A stretch of DNA of 64,000 nt from Lamellibrachia columna (taxonomy: Eukaryota > Annelida > Polychaeta > Sabellida > Siboglinidae): positions 2,401,001 through 2,465,000 of the forward strand of contig OY759269.1 of assembly GCA_963662155.1 (NCBI GenBank), in the 5' to 3' direction. The notes under the pieces are model-generated. The model did not search any database. It was not told the DNA's origin and saw only the letters and a program-made list of their open reading frames with translations. The translations under genes were made by a program, and so were the position numbers. Each line of letters starts with the position of its first letter. The stretch's first letter is position 1. Positions 11,281 to 23,100 of this stretch are shown in pieces.

Positions 11281-14200
11281 CAAAGCACACCCAGTGGCAG
11301 TGGTAGGCTACTAAGCAAAGCACACCTTTATAGACCCAGTGACAGTGGTAGGCCACACCTTTAGAGACCCGGTGTCAGTGGTAGGCTACTAAACAAAGCA
11401 CACCTTTAGAGACCCGGTGTCAGTGGTAGGCTGCTAAACAAAGCACACCTTTAGAGACCCAGTGTCAGTGGTAGGCTACTAAACAAATCACTCCTTTAGA
11501 GACCCAGTGTCAGTGGTAGGCTACTAAACAAAACACACCTTTAGAGACCCAGTGACAGTGGTAGGCTACTAAACAATGCACACCTTTAGAGACCCAGTGT
11601 CAGTGGTAGGCTACTAAACAAAGCACACCTTTAGAGACCCGGTGTCAGTGGTAGGCTACTAAACAAAACACACCTTTAGAGACCCAGTGACAGTGGTAGG
11701 CTACTAAACAATGCACCTTTAGAGACCCGGTGTCAGTGGTAGGCTACTAAACAAAGCACACCTTTAGAGACCCAGTGACAGTGGTAGGCTACTAAACAAC
11801 GCACCTTTAGAGACCCGGTGTCAGTGGTAGGCTACTAAACAACACACCTTTAGAGACCCGGTGTCAGTGGTAGGCTACTAAACAACACACCTTTAGAGAC
11901 CCGGTGTCAGTGGTAGGCTACTAAACAAAGCACACCTTTAGAGACCCAGTGACAGTGGTAGGCTACTAAACAAATCACACCTTTAGAGACCCAGTGACAG
12001 TGGTAGGCTACTAAACAACGCACCTTTAGAGACCCGGTGTCAGTGGTAGGCTACTAAACAACACACCTTTAGAGACCCGGTGTCAGTGGTAGGCTACTAA
12101 ACAACACACCTTTAGAGACCCGGTGTCAGTGGTAGGCTACTAAACAAAGCACACCTTTAGAGACCCAGTGACAGTGGTAGGCTACTAAACAAAGCACACC
12201 TTTAGAGACCCAGTGACAGTGGTAGGCTACTAAACAACACACCTTTAGAGACCCAGTGACAGTGGTATGCTACTAAACAAAGCACACCTTTAGAGACCCA
12301 GTGACAGTGGTAGGCTACTAAACAAAACACCTTTAGAGACCCGGTGTCAGTGGTAGGCTACTAAACAAAGCACACCTTTAGAGACCCAGTGACAGTGGTA
12401 GGCTACTAAACAATGCACCTTTAGAGACCCATTGACAGTGGTAGGCTACTAAACAAAGCACACCTTTAGAGACCCAGTGACAGTGGTAGGCTACTAAACA
12501 AAGCACACCTTTAGAGACCCAGTGACAGTGGTAGGCTACTAAACAACACACCTTTAGAGACCCAGTGACAGTGGTAGGCTACTAAACAACACACCTTTAG
12601 AGACCCGGTGTCAGTGGTAGGCTACTAAACAATGCACCTTTAGAGACCCATTGACAGTGGTAGGCTACTAAACAAAGCACACCTTTAGAGACCCAGTGAC
12701 AGTGGTAGGCTACTAAACAAAGCACACCTTTAGAGACCCAGTGACAGTGGTAGGCTACTAAACAATGCACACCTTTAGAGACCCAGTGTCAGTGGTAGGC
12801 TACTAAACAAAGCACACCTTTAGAGACCCGGTGTCAGTGGTAGGCTACTAAACAAAACACACCTTTAGAGACCCAGTGACAGTGGTAGGCTACTAAACAA
12901 TGCACCTTTAGAGACCCGGTGTCAGTGGTAGGCTACTAAACAAAGCACACCTTTAGAGACCCAGTGACAGTGGTAGGCTACTAAACAACGCACCTTTAGA
13001 GACCCGGTGTCAGTGGTAGGCTACTAAACAACACACCTTTAGAGACCCGGTGTCAGTGGTAGGCTACTAAACAACACACCTTTAGAGACCCGGTGTCAGT
13101 GGTAGGCTACTAAACAAAGCACACCTTTAGAGACCCAGTGACAGTGGTAGGCTACTAAACAAATCACACCTTTAGAGACCCAGTGACAGTGGTAGGCTAC
13201 TAAACAACGCACCTTTAGAGACCCGGTGTCAGTGGTAGGCTACTAAACAACACACCTTTAGAGACCCGGTGTCAGTGGTAGGCTACTAAACAACACACCT
13301 TTAGAGACCCGGTGTCAGTGGTAGGCTACTAAACAAAGCACACCTTTAGAGACCCAGTGACAGTGGTAGGCTACTAAACAAAGCACACCTTTAGAGACCC
13401 AGTGACAGTGGTAGGCTACTAAACAACACACCTTTAGAGACCCAGTGACAGTGGTATGCTACTAAACAAAGCACACCTTTAGAGACCCAGTGACAGTGGT
13501 AGGCTACTAAACAAAACACCTTTAGAGACCCGGTGTCAGTGGTAGGCTACTAAACAAAGCACACCTTTAGAGACCCAGTGACAGTGGTAGGCTACTAAAC
13601 AATGCACCTTTAGAGACCCATTGACAGTGGTAGGCTACTAAACAAAGCACACCTTTAGAGACCCAGTGACAGTGGTAGGCTACTAAACAAAGCACACCTT
13701 TAGAGACCCAGTGACAGTGGTAGGCTACTAAACAACACACCTTTAGAGACCCAGTGACAGTGGTAGGCTACTAAACAACACACCTTTAGAGACCCGGTGT
13801 CAGTGGTAGGCTACTAAACAATGCACCTTTAGAGACCCATTGACAGTGGTAGGCTACTAAACAAAGCACACCTTTAGAGACCCAGTGACAGTGGTAGGCT
13901 ACTAAACAAAGCACACCTTTAGAGACCCAGTGACAGTGGTAGGCTACTAAACAAAACACCTTTAGAGACCCGGTGTCAGTGGTAGGCTACTAAACAAAGC
14001 ACACCTTTAGAGACCCAGTGTCAGTGGTAGGCTACTAAACAATGCACCTTTAGAGACCCGGTGTCAGTGGTAGGCTACTAAACAAAGCACACCTTTAGAG
14101 ACCCAGTGACAGTGGTAGGCTACTAAACAAAGCACACCTTTAGAGACCCAGTGACAGTGGTAGGCTACTAAACAACACACCTTTAGAGACCCGGTGTCAG

Positions 14201-14880
14201 TGGTAGGCTACTAAACAATGCACCTTTAGAGACCCAATGTCAGTGGTAGGCTACTAAGCAACACACCTTTAGAGATCCGGTGTCAGTGGTTGGCTACTAA
14301 ACAACACACCTTTAGAGACCCAGTGTCAGTGGTAGGCTATTAAACAAAGCACACCTTTAGAGACCCAATGACAGTGGTGGGCTACTAAACAAAGCACACC
14401 TTTAGAGACCCAGTGACAGTGGTAGGCTACTAAACAAAGCACACCTTTGGAGACCCAGTGACAGTGGTAGGCTACTAAACAAAACACACCTTTAGAGACC
14501 CGGTGTCAGTGGTAGGCTACTAAACAAAGCACACCTTTAGAGACCCAGTGACAGTGGTAGGCTACTAAACAAAACACTTTTAGAGACCCAGTGACAGTGG
14601 TAGGCTACTAAACAAAACACACCTTTAGAGACCCAGTGACAGTGGTAGGCTACTAAACAAAACACTTTTAGAGACCCAGTGACAGTGGTAGGCTACTAAA
14701 CAAAGCACACCTTTAGAGACCCAGTGACAGTGGTAGGCTACTAAACAAAACACTTTTAGAGACCCAGTGACAGTGGTAGGCTACTAAACAAAACACACCT
14801 TTAGAGACCCAGTGACAGTGGTAGGCTACTAAACAAAACACACCTTTAGAGACCCAGTGACAGTGGTAGGCTACTAAACA
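11281..14880. repeat. 42-46-bp minisatellite, about 82 copies
   Basis: The unit contains CACACCTTTAGAGACCCAGT, GACAGTGGTAGGCTACTAAA and a variable CAAAG/CAACA/CAATG linker, giving units of 42-46 bp. Marker variants show that a block of about 1,189 bp is duplicated in tandem (about 11571-12750 and 12760-13939). Each unit has a branch-point-like TACTAAA followed within 20 nt by CCTTTAG and then by GTGGTAGG. In transcript orientation it therefore resembles a string of weak splice signals. Confidence 0.97.
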
Positions 14881-14892
14881 CTTTGGTATTGC

Positions 14893-15067
14893 GTATTAAA
14901 CAAGTTGTATACATTGTATACATATTAAACAAGTTGTATACATTGTATACATATTAAACAAGTTGTATACATTGTATACATATTAAACAAGTTGTATACA
15001 CTGTATACATATTAAACAAGTTGTATACATTGTATACATATTAAACAAGTTGTATACATTGTATACA
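14893..15067. repeat. 29-bp minisatellite, 6 copies, next to a splice acceptor
   Basis: The unit contains TATTAAACAAGTTGTATACA then TTGTATACA, with copy starts at about 14894, 14923, 14952, 14981, 15010 and 15039. TTGTATACA occurs twice per unit. The array ends about 54 bp upstream of the 3' splice site at 15121, leaving only a short AT-rich tract and the polypyrimidine tract between repeat and exon. Confidence 0.95.
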
Positions 15068-15121
15068 TGTAGTAATTTCTAACACATATATATATATTAA
15101 TAAATTCTCCTTTGTTTCTAG

Positions 15122-15400
15122 GGTGATGCCCCACCATCGCCCATCGACACAGGTGGCGCCACAAGTTCCACAGCTGATCGGAAGCTGGAGTTTCAGAAGA
15201 AGATCCGAGAAAGCAACTTGGCGATCCAGAATGCGGACTTCCACTGCGCCATACAGCTGTACACAGAGGCCATGACCCTTGACCCCGGCAACCACATCCT
15301 CCACAGCAACCGGTCAGCTGCGTACATGAAGACAAGTCAGTATGAGAAAGCGCTCCAGGATGCTCAGGAGGCTCGGAGACTGCAGCCCAAGTGGCCCAAG
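15122..15400 (+). CDS. TTC28: TTC28 orthologue, internal coding exon (TPR1-TPR2)
   Basis: This exon encodes 93 codons in phase 0 on both sides. The acceptor is a clear polypyrimidine tract (CTCCTTTGTTTCTAG) and the donor is AAG|GTACGT. Residues 1-20 are a Pro/Ser/Thr-rich linker. Two 34-residue TPRs follow, with motifs RESNLAIQNADF, LYTEAM and SNRSAAYMK. The third TPR begins at WPK. Order and sequence match the N terminus of animal TTC28, a large TPR scaffold reported at the midzone and midbody in dividing cells. There is no ATG before the TPRs, so an upstream exon must supply the start. The N-terminal TPRs resemble Hsp90/Hsp70 carboxylate-clamp TPRs: exon residues N32, N63 and K93 sit at clamp positions. 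Identification rests on recalled family sequence; no search was run. Confidence 0.92.
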
Positions 15401-17082
15401 GTACGTGCTTCATGTCCAACGACAGGAAAATCTTTGTTAGATCAATTAATCCAGGTGGTGTGTAGTTGTGGGTTTTATTTATAATTGTTTTCATATCAGT
15501 GTAGGGTTGACCCTACATTGTTTCCCTGACCTCCAAAATTACCTTTATTGCCAGGTGCTCACTATAGCAGGTTTAACTTTAAATTACGCATAACATCATT
15601 TTATATTATACATTTTTCTCATAGTATAAAATTAGTTTGCACACATATAGTCACTTTAACAAGAGCTCTTGTGTATAGTTCTAAAGTCAGTCTGCTAGTG
15701 TGTGTATCAGAAATAGTGTAACATACAGCTGTGTCAATTAATGAATGACATTGGAATATCGTCACCATGCACTGTGCAGCAAAGATTGCCAAACAACTTT
15801 GTAACAAAACTAATAATACATTTGGCTGTCAGCATTTGTTCAGCTTCTATAGAGCTAATAGGTTTCAATAGGGCTATCTTCAAGCAGTATACCTGTTTGG
15901 GCATGCACAATAAAACATTTATTTTCATAGTATTTTCATGTTATCAGATTATTGATATGATATATAATACTGAAGGTGTGGATTCTGGGTGCCAAACGTT
16001 ACACAGAATATATTGTGCTGTTTAAATTATAGCTTACAATACATTGACAATGTGCTGTGAACATATGGTGTTCTAAGAAAGGATTGAAGAGAAGGAAGAT
16101 AAAAGCTGAAGTGGCACTCACGGTAGAAATATGGAAGTTGTCAAGTGTTGACAGAACTATCTACATTGCCTAGTTCGACTGTCTGGGAAATGACATGTTA
16201 CACACACTGTGTACTTGTATAGAACAAGGTGGCTGGGTCTCAATGAGAACCCAAGTCAAGTATGTACTCAGCAGATCACACTTCAAGATGCTGGTATAAA
16301 CATCAGTGTATAAATAGTGTAACGTTCAAGATCTGTTGGTGTTTGTGATAGTTGTGATATCTGTCAAAGAATGGTGGTAAGTTATTGTAAAGACATGCAT
16401 AATTCATACAGTTATGTATTGTTGATACGAGCTGTTGTTCCGACATTTTGAGTATTTATTTTCCAAATTTATTGTTTCTGTAATGTTTGTTGTCATACAT
16501 GTATTGCAACACACATATTTTGAACACATTCCATTCAAATCTTCCAGTTTTTATTATTTAAATTTATAGTCAACCATCATTTCTGATGCACAAATAGCTT
16601 CTCTTATATTGAGTTTAATAGAACATCCCTTAAGACATGTTCTGTATATCCGCTGATTGCAAGTTTGGCTGCTACTATTGAAGTCAATAAATGTCAACTT
16701 GAGATGCACCAGGAACAACTAGACTATCTCAACAACCATTCCCACTGCAATTAGTGTGATTAACTGGCCTCATTAACTGAGACCATGAATGTGGTCAGTG
16801 CCTCTTGTAGCTGTTGAAGTTAGACTGACAGATGGCTCTATTAAATGTCTGGTAATATTGGTAAGCATTCTGTTCAATTAAGCCACTGGCCATTTATTAT
16901 TTATGGTGATGTGGTAGTTAACAGCTTTTGTTGGATGAACAGACCATAAAGATGCCAATGAAGTCTAATTATCCTGCGTATTCTGTTTAGATTCCTAATA
17001 CTCCTATTAATATGTACCTATACTGAGTTTAAGAAATTTAGGTGATTCAAAGCAGTCGATATATGAAGAAGTGGGTAGAGCC
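15401..17082. other. AT-rich single-copy intron
   Basis: Ordinary AT-rich intron sequence. Open frames such as 15741-16025 have no family resemblance. I see no repeats longer than a few units and no further exon. Confidence 0.6.
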
Positions 17083-17166
17083 ATTGTCACAGGAAAATAC
17101 AGGCAACTTACTGTAGTTGTTATTGTCACAGGACAATACAGGCAACTTACTGTAGTTGTTATTGTT
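17083..17166. repeat. 39-bp tandem duplication
   Basis: Two nearly identical copies, starting at 17083 and 17122, each containing ATTGTCACAGG and GCAACTTACTGTAGTTGTT. Confidence 0.9.
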
Positions 17167-17221
17167 TCGGTTCGCTGAGAACTGTATAAACGTGTACATG
17201 AATCTTCAAGACAGAAACACT

Positions 17222-17322
17222 GTTTGCTTTGTACAGAAGATGTGTGATGGGTGTGTGATGGGTGTGTGTGTGATGGGTATGGACAGAAACAGTTGTACGC
17301 CACCCTCCTGTGTCCTTAGCTC
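17222..17322 (-). mobile_element. unnamed dispersed repeat, copy 1 (minus orientation)
   Basis: Read on the minus strand, this stretch contains GGAGGGTGGCGTACAACTGT, then CCATACCCATCACACACA and a CCATCACACA microsatellite tail. The same order occurs on the + strand at about 40455-40795. A unique core ending in a simple-repeat tail is typical of non-LTR or SINE 3' ends, but the family was not identified. The 56-bp array that follows is an expansion of the adjoining part of the same element. Confidence 0.7.
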
Positions 17323-17980
17323 AGTGGTCAAGTAGTCTGTTGTTCCATGGTTTACAACCTTTCCTCTGTCCTGAGCCCAGTGGTCAAGTAGTCTGTTGTT
17401 CCACGGTTTACAACCTTTCCTCTGTCCTGAGCCCAGTGGTCAAGTAGTCTGTTGTTCCATGGTTTACAACCTTTCCTCTGTCCTGAGCCCAGTGGTCAAG
17501 TAGTCTGTTGTTCCAAGGTTTACAACCTTTCCTCTGTCCTGAGCCCAGTGGTCAAGTAGTCTGTTGTTCCACGGTTTACAACCTTTCCTCTGTCCTGAGC
17601 CCAGTGGTCAAGTAGTCTGTTGTTCCACGGTTTACAACCTTTCCTCTGTCCTGAGCCCAGTGGTCAAGTAGTCTGTTGTTCCAATGTTTACAACCTTTCC
17701 TCTGTCCTGAGCCCAGTGGTCAAGTAGTCTGTTGTTCCATGGTTTACAACCTTTCCTCTGTCCTGAACCCAGTGGTCAAGTAGTCTGTTGTTCCACGGTT
17801 TACAACCTTTCCTCTGTCCTGAGCCCAGTGGTCAAGTAGTCTGTTGTTCCATGGTTTACAACCTTTCCTCTGTCCTGAGCCCAGTGGTCAAGTAGTCTGT
17901 TGTTCCATGGTTTACAACCTTTCCTCTGTCCTGAGCCCAGTGGTCAAGTAGTCTGTTGTTCCATGGTTTACAACCTTTCC
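17306..17980. repeat. 56-bp minisatellite, 12 copies, derived from a dispersed repeat
   Basis: The unit contains CCTCTGTCCTGAGCCCAGTG then GTCAAGTAGTCTGTTGTTCC and a TTTACAACCTTT end. Its reverse complement matches the core of the dispersed repeat at 40455-40530, which shares GGCTCAGGACAGAGGA and AACAACAGAC-ACTTGAC. The first copy carries TAGCTCAGTGG, which resembles a pol III A box. Copies differ at only a few sites (CCATGG/CCACGG/CCAAGG), so the expansion looks recent. Confidence 0.93.
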
Positions 17981-18827
17981 CTCTCGTGTTCTTTCCACTG
18001 TTTCTTTAAGTTTCCCAGTTAACCCGGTTTCCTTCTTGTCTGGAAGTGTAATTTTTATTAATATCCAAGAGTACTTTTATCCATGCATTTACCTCTCAGA
18101 AATATACCTGATCTGTGGATAAGGAGATGTATGTGCCCTCAGAGCTCCTTAGCTCTTAGAGAGGTAAATGTATGTCCAATAGATCTTTAGCTGTTAAACA
18201 GCGAAATGGTCCAAGACATGTAATTATGGACTATGACCGAGGTCTGCCCGTATGGCTAACTGTGTAATGCTAAAGTGGTCAACAGCATTCTATTGTCACA
18301 TTCATTACTTCTTCATCTTGTAATGATAAACTTTTACAAACCCTTCATAGCGTGTCATATTCCCACGCGGCTTTACAAACTCGACCACTGTACCTGGGTC
18401 AGGCTACCATTTCTTACTGAGATTGTATACACTTGCAGTAAACGTTGGTTCACTAATGCATTCATTTGGAAGTGCAAATGACTACAAAAGGTAATAATTA
18501 TATATGATAATAAATACACACGTGGTGGCTGGGTTATCTGGTGTATTTTAACTGGACCATTTTGAACCACTCAATATGTCAGATACGTCTAGTTATGGTC
18601 ATGGGAAAATGTGCTGTGTTTTGGACTAATTTTGCCATTTTGACCCTTCCACTGTAGGGGAAGTTAGGCAAGTGTTTGTTATAAACGTTTATAGTTGGTG
18701 GACTCATTAAATGTGACTGTTATCTTTGGTTTAGTCAGTTCCTGTGATTGTGTAATAAAATTTTCATTCTCTTTTATCATTTCATCAAAGCAGATCAATA
18801 GAACTCTGGCCACTTGCGGTGTGTTTT
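17981..18827. other. single-copy intron
   Basis: No repeat, RNA gene or exon is recognised. The short open frames at 18275-18570 and 18695-18886 have no domain. Confidence 0.55.
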
Positions 18828-19322
18828 CTACAAAAGGTACAATTGTTCTAATGGTCGGTTCATTTCCCTCAACAGTTACTTATTGACCCTACAAATGGTA
18901 CAATTGTTCTAATGGTCGGTTCATTTCCCTCAACAGTTACTTATTGACTCTACAAATGGTACAATTGTTCTAATGGTCGGTTCATTTCCCTCAACAGTTA
19001 CTTATTGACTCTACAAATGGTACAATTGTTCTAATGGTCGGTTCATTTCCCTCAACAGTTACTTATTGACTCTACAAATGGTACAATTGTTCTAATGGTC
19101 GGTTCATTTCCCTCAACAGTTACTTACTGACTCTACAAATGGTACAATTGTTCTAATGGTCGGTTCATTTCCCTCAACAGTTACTTATTGACCCTACAAA
19201 AGGTACAATTGTTCTAATGGTCAGTTCATTTCCCTCAACAGTTACTTATTGACTCTACAAATGGTACAATTGTTCTAATGGTCGGTTCATTTCCCTCAAC
19301 AGTTACTTATTGACCCTACAAC
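18828..19322. repeat. 61-bp minisatellite, 8 copies
   Basis: The unit contains CTACAAATGGTACAATTGTT, CTAATGGTCGGTTCATTTCC and CTCAACAGTTACTTATTGAC. Copies are almost identical. CATTTCCCTCAACAG in each unit looks like a 3' splice acceptor in the direction of the gene. Confidence 0.95.
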
Positions 19323-19970
19323 TATGCTGCATCAGAAGATTAATAACAGTCCTTCTGGTAATAGCCCAGATTATTGAATAAATAAGCCACTATTCTTATT
19401 ATATATTTTTACTTCATATCATAATTATTACGAATACTTGTAATCTTATCATTACTTATTAAATTTTTTAATGATAAATTGGAAGATAATATTTATTTTG
19501 CAGAATGAATCATGCAACTTATCTGAGGTGTAGTACACAGTGTGCACAAATAAGTTCAAATCAGTCAATTAAATGTAAAATACCCTAAATATGATAACTG
19601 ATGATAGAAATTTCTTTATTTGCTGAAGACCTAACAGCAACTTTAAAAATGAACTGTGTTTGCAGGTTTTGTTCTGTCAAACTGGCATTAGTACAGAACT
19701 TGAGAAAGTTGTTTATGTCACAGAGTGGTGTCAACTAGTGTCGACAGAGGTATGCTGTGTACACCCCTTGAAACATGGGTGTTGCCTTTTATGTGCAAAG
19801 TCTGTGATAAGTGTTCACCTATTGCCATAACCTTTAATAGAATGTCCATGATGTCATTTAACAAAGTTAATAGGTTTCTAAAATTGAAAACATCCTTGTT
19901 ATGTGCTGACTGCTGATTGAACCATGTTGACACACTCTTGCAAATGTTGACATTTCACAACTTTCACACC
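19323..19970. other. AT-rich single-copy intron
   Basis: Nothing recognised. Two short overlapping frames on opposite strands at 19718-19933 have no family match. Confidence 0.55.
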
Positions 19971-20110
19971 AGCCATCACTAGCCATCACCAGCCGTCACC
20001 AGCCATCACCAGCCATCACCAGCCATCACCAGCCATCACCAGCCATCACTAGCCATCACCATCCATCACCAGCTATCACCAGCCATCACCAGCCATCACT
20101 AGCCATCCAC
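19971..20110. repeat. 10-bp repeat (AGCCATCACC), about 14 copies
   Basis: A simple decamer array with minor variants (CACT, CGTCACC, ATCC). It lies about 50 bp before the 81-bp satellite. Confidence 0.95.
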
Positions 20111-20160
20111 CTTAATGTTGGTATTCCTCTTTTACTACAGCCATCTTCTGTTTTCTTTGT

Positions 20161-23100
20161 CAATCTCCGCTCCCTCATCCTTGGTACGTGTCCCGCCCAC
20201 CACAGTCTGCTCCCACTACCTTTGTACTCAAGTCTTATTCCAATCTCTCCTCACTCATCCTTGGTATGTGTCCCACCCACCACAGTCTGCTCCCCACTAC
20301 CTTTGTACTCAAGTCTTATTCCAAGCTCTTCCCACTCACCCTTGGTATGTGTCCCACCCACCACAGTCTGCTCCCCACTACCTTTGTACTCAAGTCTTAT
20401 TCCAATCTCTCCTCACTCATCCTTGGTATGTGTCCCACCCACCACAGTCTGCTCCCCACTACCTTTGTACTCAAGTCTTATTCCAAGCTCTTCCCACCCA
20501 CCACAGTCTGCTCCCCACTACCTTTGTACTCAAGTCTTATTCCAATCTCTCCTCACTCATCCTTGGTATGTGTCCCACCCACCACAGTCTGCTCCCCACT
20601 ACCTTTGTAATCAAGTCTTATTCCAATCTCTCCTCACTCATCCTTGGTATGTGTCCCGCCCACCACAGTCTGCTCCCCACTACCTTTGTACTCAAGTCTT
20701 ATTCCAATCTCTCCTCACTCATCCTTGGTATGTGTCCCACCCACCACAGTCTGCTCCCCACTACCTTTGTAATCAAGTCTTATTCCAATCTCTCCTCACT
20801 CATCCTTGGTATGTGTCCCACCCACCACAGTCTGCTCCCCACTACCTTTGTACTCAAGTCTTATTCCAAGCTCTTCCCACTCATCCTTGGTATGTGTCCA
20901 ACCCACCACAGTCTGCTCCCCACTACCTTTGTACTCAAGTCTTATTCCAATCTCTCCTCACTCATCCTTGGTACGTGTCCCGCCCACCACAGTCTGCTCC
21001 CCACTACCTTTGTACTCAAGTCTTATTCCAATCTCTCCTCACTCATCCTTGGTATGTGTCCCACCCACCACAGTCTGCTCCCCGCTACCTTTGTACTCAA
21101 GTCTTATTCCAATCTCTTCCCACTCATCCTTGGTATGTGTCCCACCCACCACAGTCTGCTCCCCACTACCTTTGTACTCAAGTCTTATTCCAAGCTCTTC
21201 TCACTCATCCTTGGTATGTGTCCCACCCACCACAGTCTGCTCCCCACTACCTTTGTACTCAAGTCTTATTCCAATCTCTCCTCACTCATCCTTGGTATGT
21301 GTCCCACCCACCACAGTCTGCTCCCCACTACCTTTGTACTCAAGTCTTATTCCAATCTCTCCTCACTCATCCTTGGTATGTGTCCCGCCCACCACAGTCT
21401 GCTCCCCACTACCTTTGTACTCAAGTCTTATTCCAATCTCTTCCCACTCATCCTTGGTATGTGTCCCACCCACCACAGTCTGCTCCCCACTACCTTTGTA
21501 CTCAAGTCTTATTCCAATCTCTTCCCACTCATCCTTGGTATGTGTCCCACCCACCACAGTCTGCTCCCCACTACCTTTGTACTCAAGTCTTATTCCAATC
21601 TCTCCTCACTCATCCTTGGTATGTGTCCCGCCCACCACAGTCTGCTCCCCACTACCTTTGTACTCAAGTCTTATTCCAATCTCTCCTCACTCATCCTTGG
21701 TATGTGTCCCACCCACCACAGTCTGCTCCCCACTACCTTTGTACTCAAGTCTTATTCCAATCTCTCCTCACTCATCCTTGGTATGTGTCCCACCCACCAC
21801 AGTCTGCTCCCCACTACCTTTGTACTCAAGTCTTATTCCAATCTCTCCTCACTCATCCTTGGTATGAGTCCCGCCCACCACAGTCTGCTCCCCACTACCT
21901 TTGTACTCAAGTCTTATTCCAATCTCTCCTCACTCATCCTTGGTATGTGTCCCACCCACCACAGTCTGCTCCCCACTACCTTTGTACTCAAGTCTTATTC
22001 CAATCTCTCCTCACTCATCCTTGGTATGTGTCCCACCCACCACAGTCTGCTCCCCACTACCTTTGTACTCAAGTCTTATTCCAATCTCTCCTCACTCATC
22101 CTTGGTATGTGTCCCGCCCACCACAGTCTGCTCCCCACTACCTTTGTACTCAAGTCTTATTCCAATCTCTCCTCACTCATCCTTGGTATGTGTCCCACCC
22201 ACCACAGTCTGCTCCCCACTACCTTTGTACTCAAGTCTTATTCCAATCTCTCCTCACTCATCCTTGGTATGTGTCCCACCCACCACAGTCTGCTCCCCAC
22301 TACCTTTGTACTCAAGTCTTATTCCAATCTCTTCCCACTCATCCTTGGTATGTGTCCCACCCACCACAGTCTGCTCCCCACTACCTTTGTACTCAAGTCT
22401 TATTCCAAGCTCTTCTTACTCATCCTTGGTATGTGTCCCGCCCACCACAGTCTGCTCCCCGCTACCTTTGTACTCAAGTCTTATTCCAAGCTCTTCTCAC
22501 TCATCCTTGGTATGTGTCCCACCCACCACAGTCTGCTCCCCACTACCTTTGTACTCAAGTCTTATTCCAATCTCTCCTCACTCATCCTTGGTATGTGTCC
22601 CACCCACCACAGTCTGCTCCCCACTACCTTTGTACTCAAGTCTTATTCCAATCTCTCCTCACTCATCCTTGGTATGTGTCCCACCCACCACAGTCTGCTC
22701 CCCACTACCTTTGTACTCAAGTCTTATTCCAAGCTCTTCTCACTCATCCTTGGTATGTGTCCCACCCACCACAGTCTGCTCCCCACTACCTTTGTACTCA
22801 AGTCTTATTCCAATCTCTCCTCACTCATCCTTGGTATGTGTCCCGCCCACCACAGTCTGCTCCCCACTACCTTTGTACTCAAGTCTTATTCCAATCTCTC
22901 CTCACTCATCCTTGGTATGTGTCCCACCCACCACAGTCTGCTCCCCACTACCTTTGTACTCAAGTCTTATTCCAATCTCTCCTCACTCATCCTTGGTATG
23001 TGTCCCACCCACCACAGTCTGCTCCCCACTACCTTTGTACTCAAGTCTTATTCCAATCACTCCTCACTCATCCTTGGTTGTGTCCCACCCACCACAGTCT

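Noticed and set aside
15012..15494. 160-codon minus-strand frame across the TTC28 exon
   Set aside because: It is the shadow of the conserved + strand exon 15122-15400, which has TPR motifs and proper splice sites.
17306..17400. tRNA gene suggested by the A-box-like TAGCTCAGTGG
   Set aside because: No matching B box or cloverleaf pairing can be drawn, and the other 11 units have CCCAGTGG in its place.
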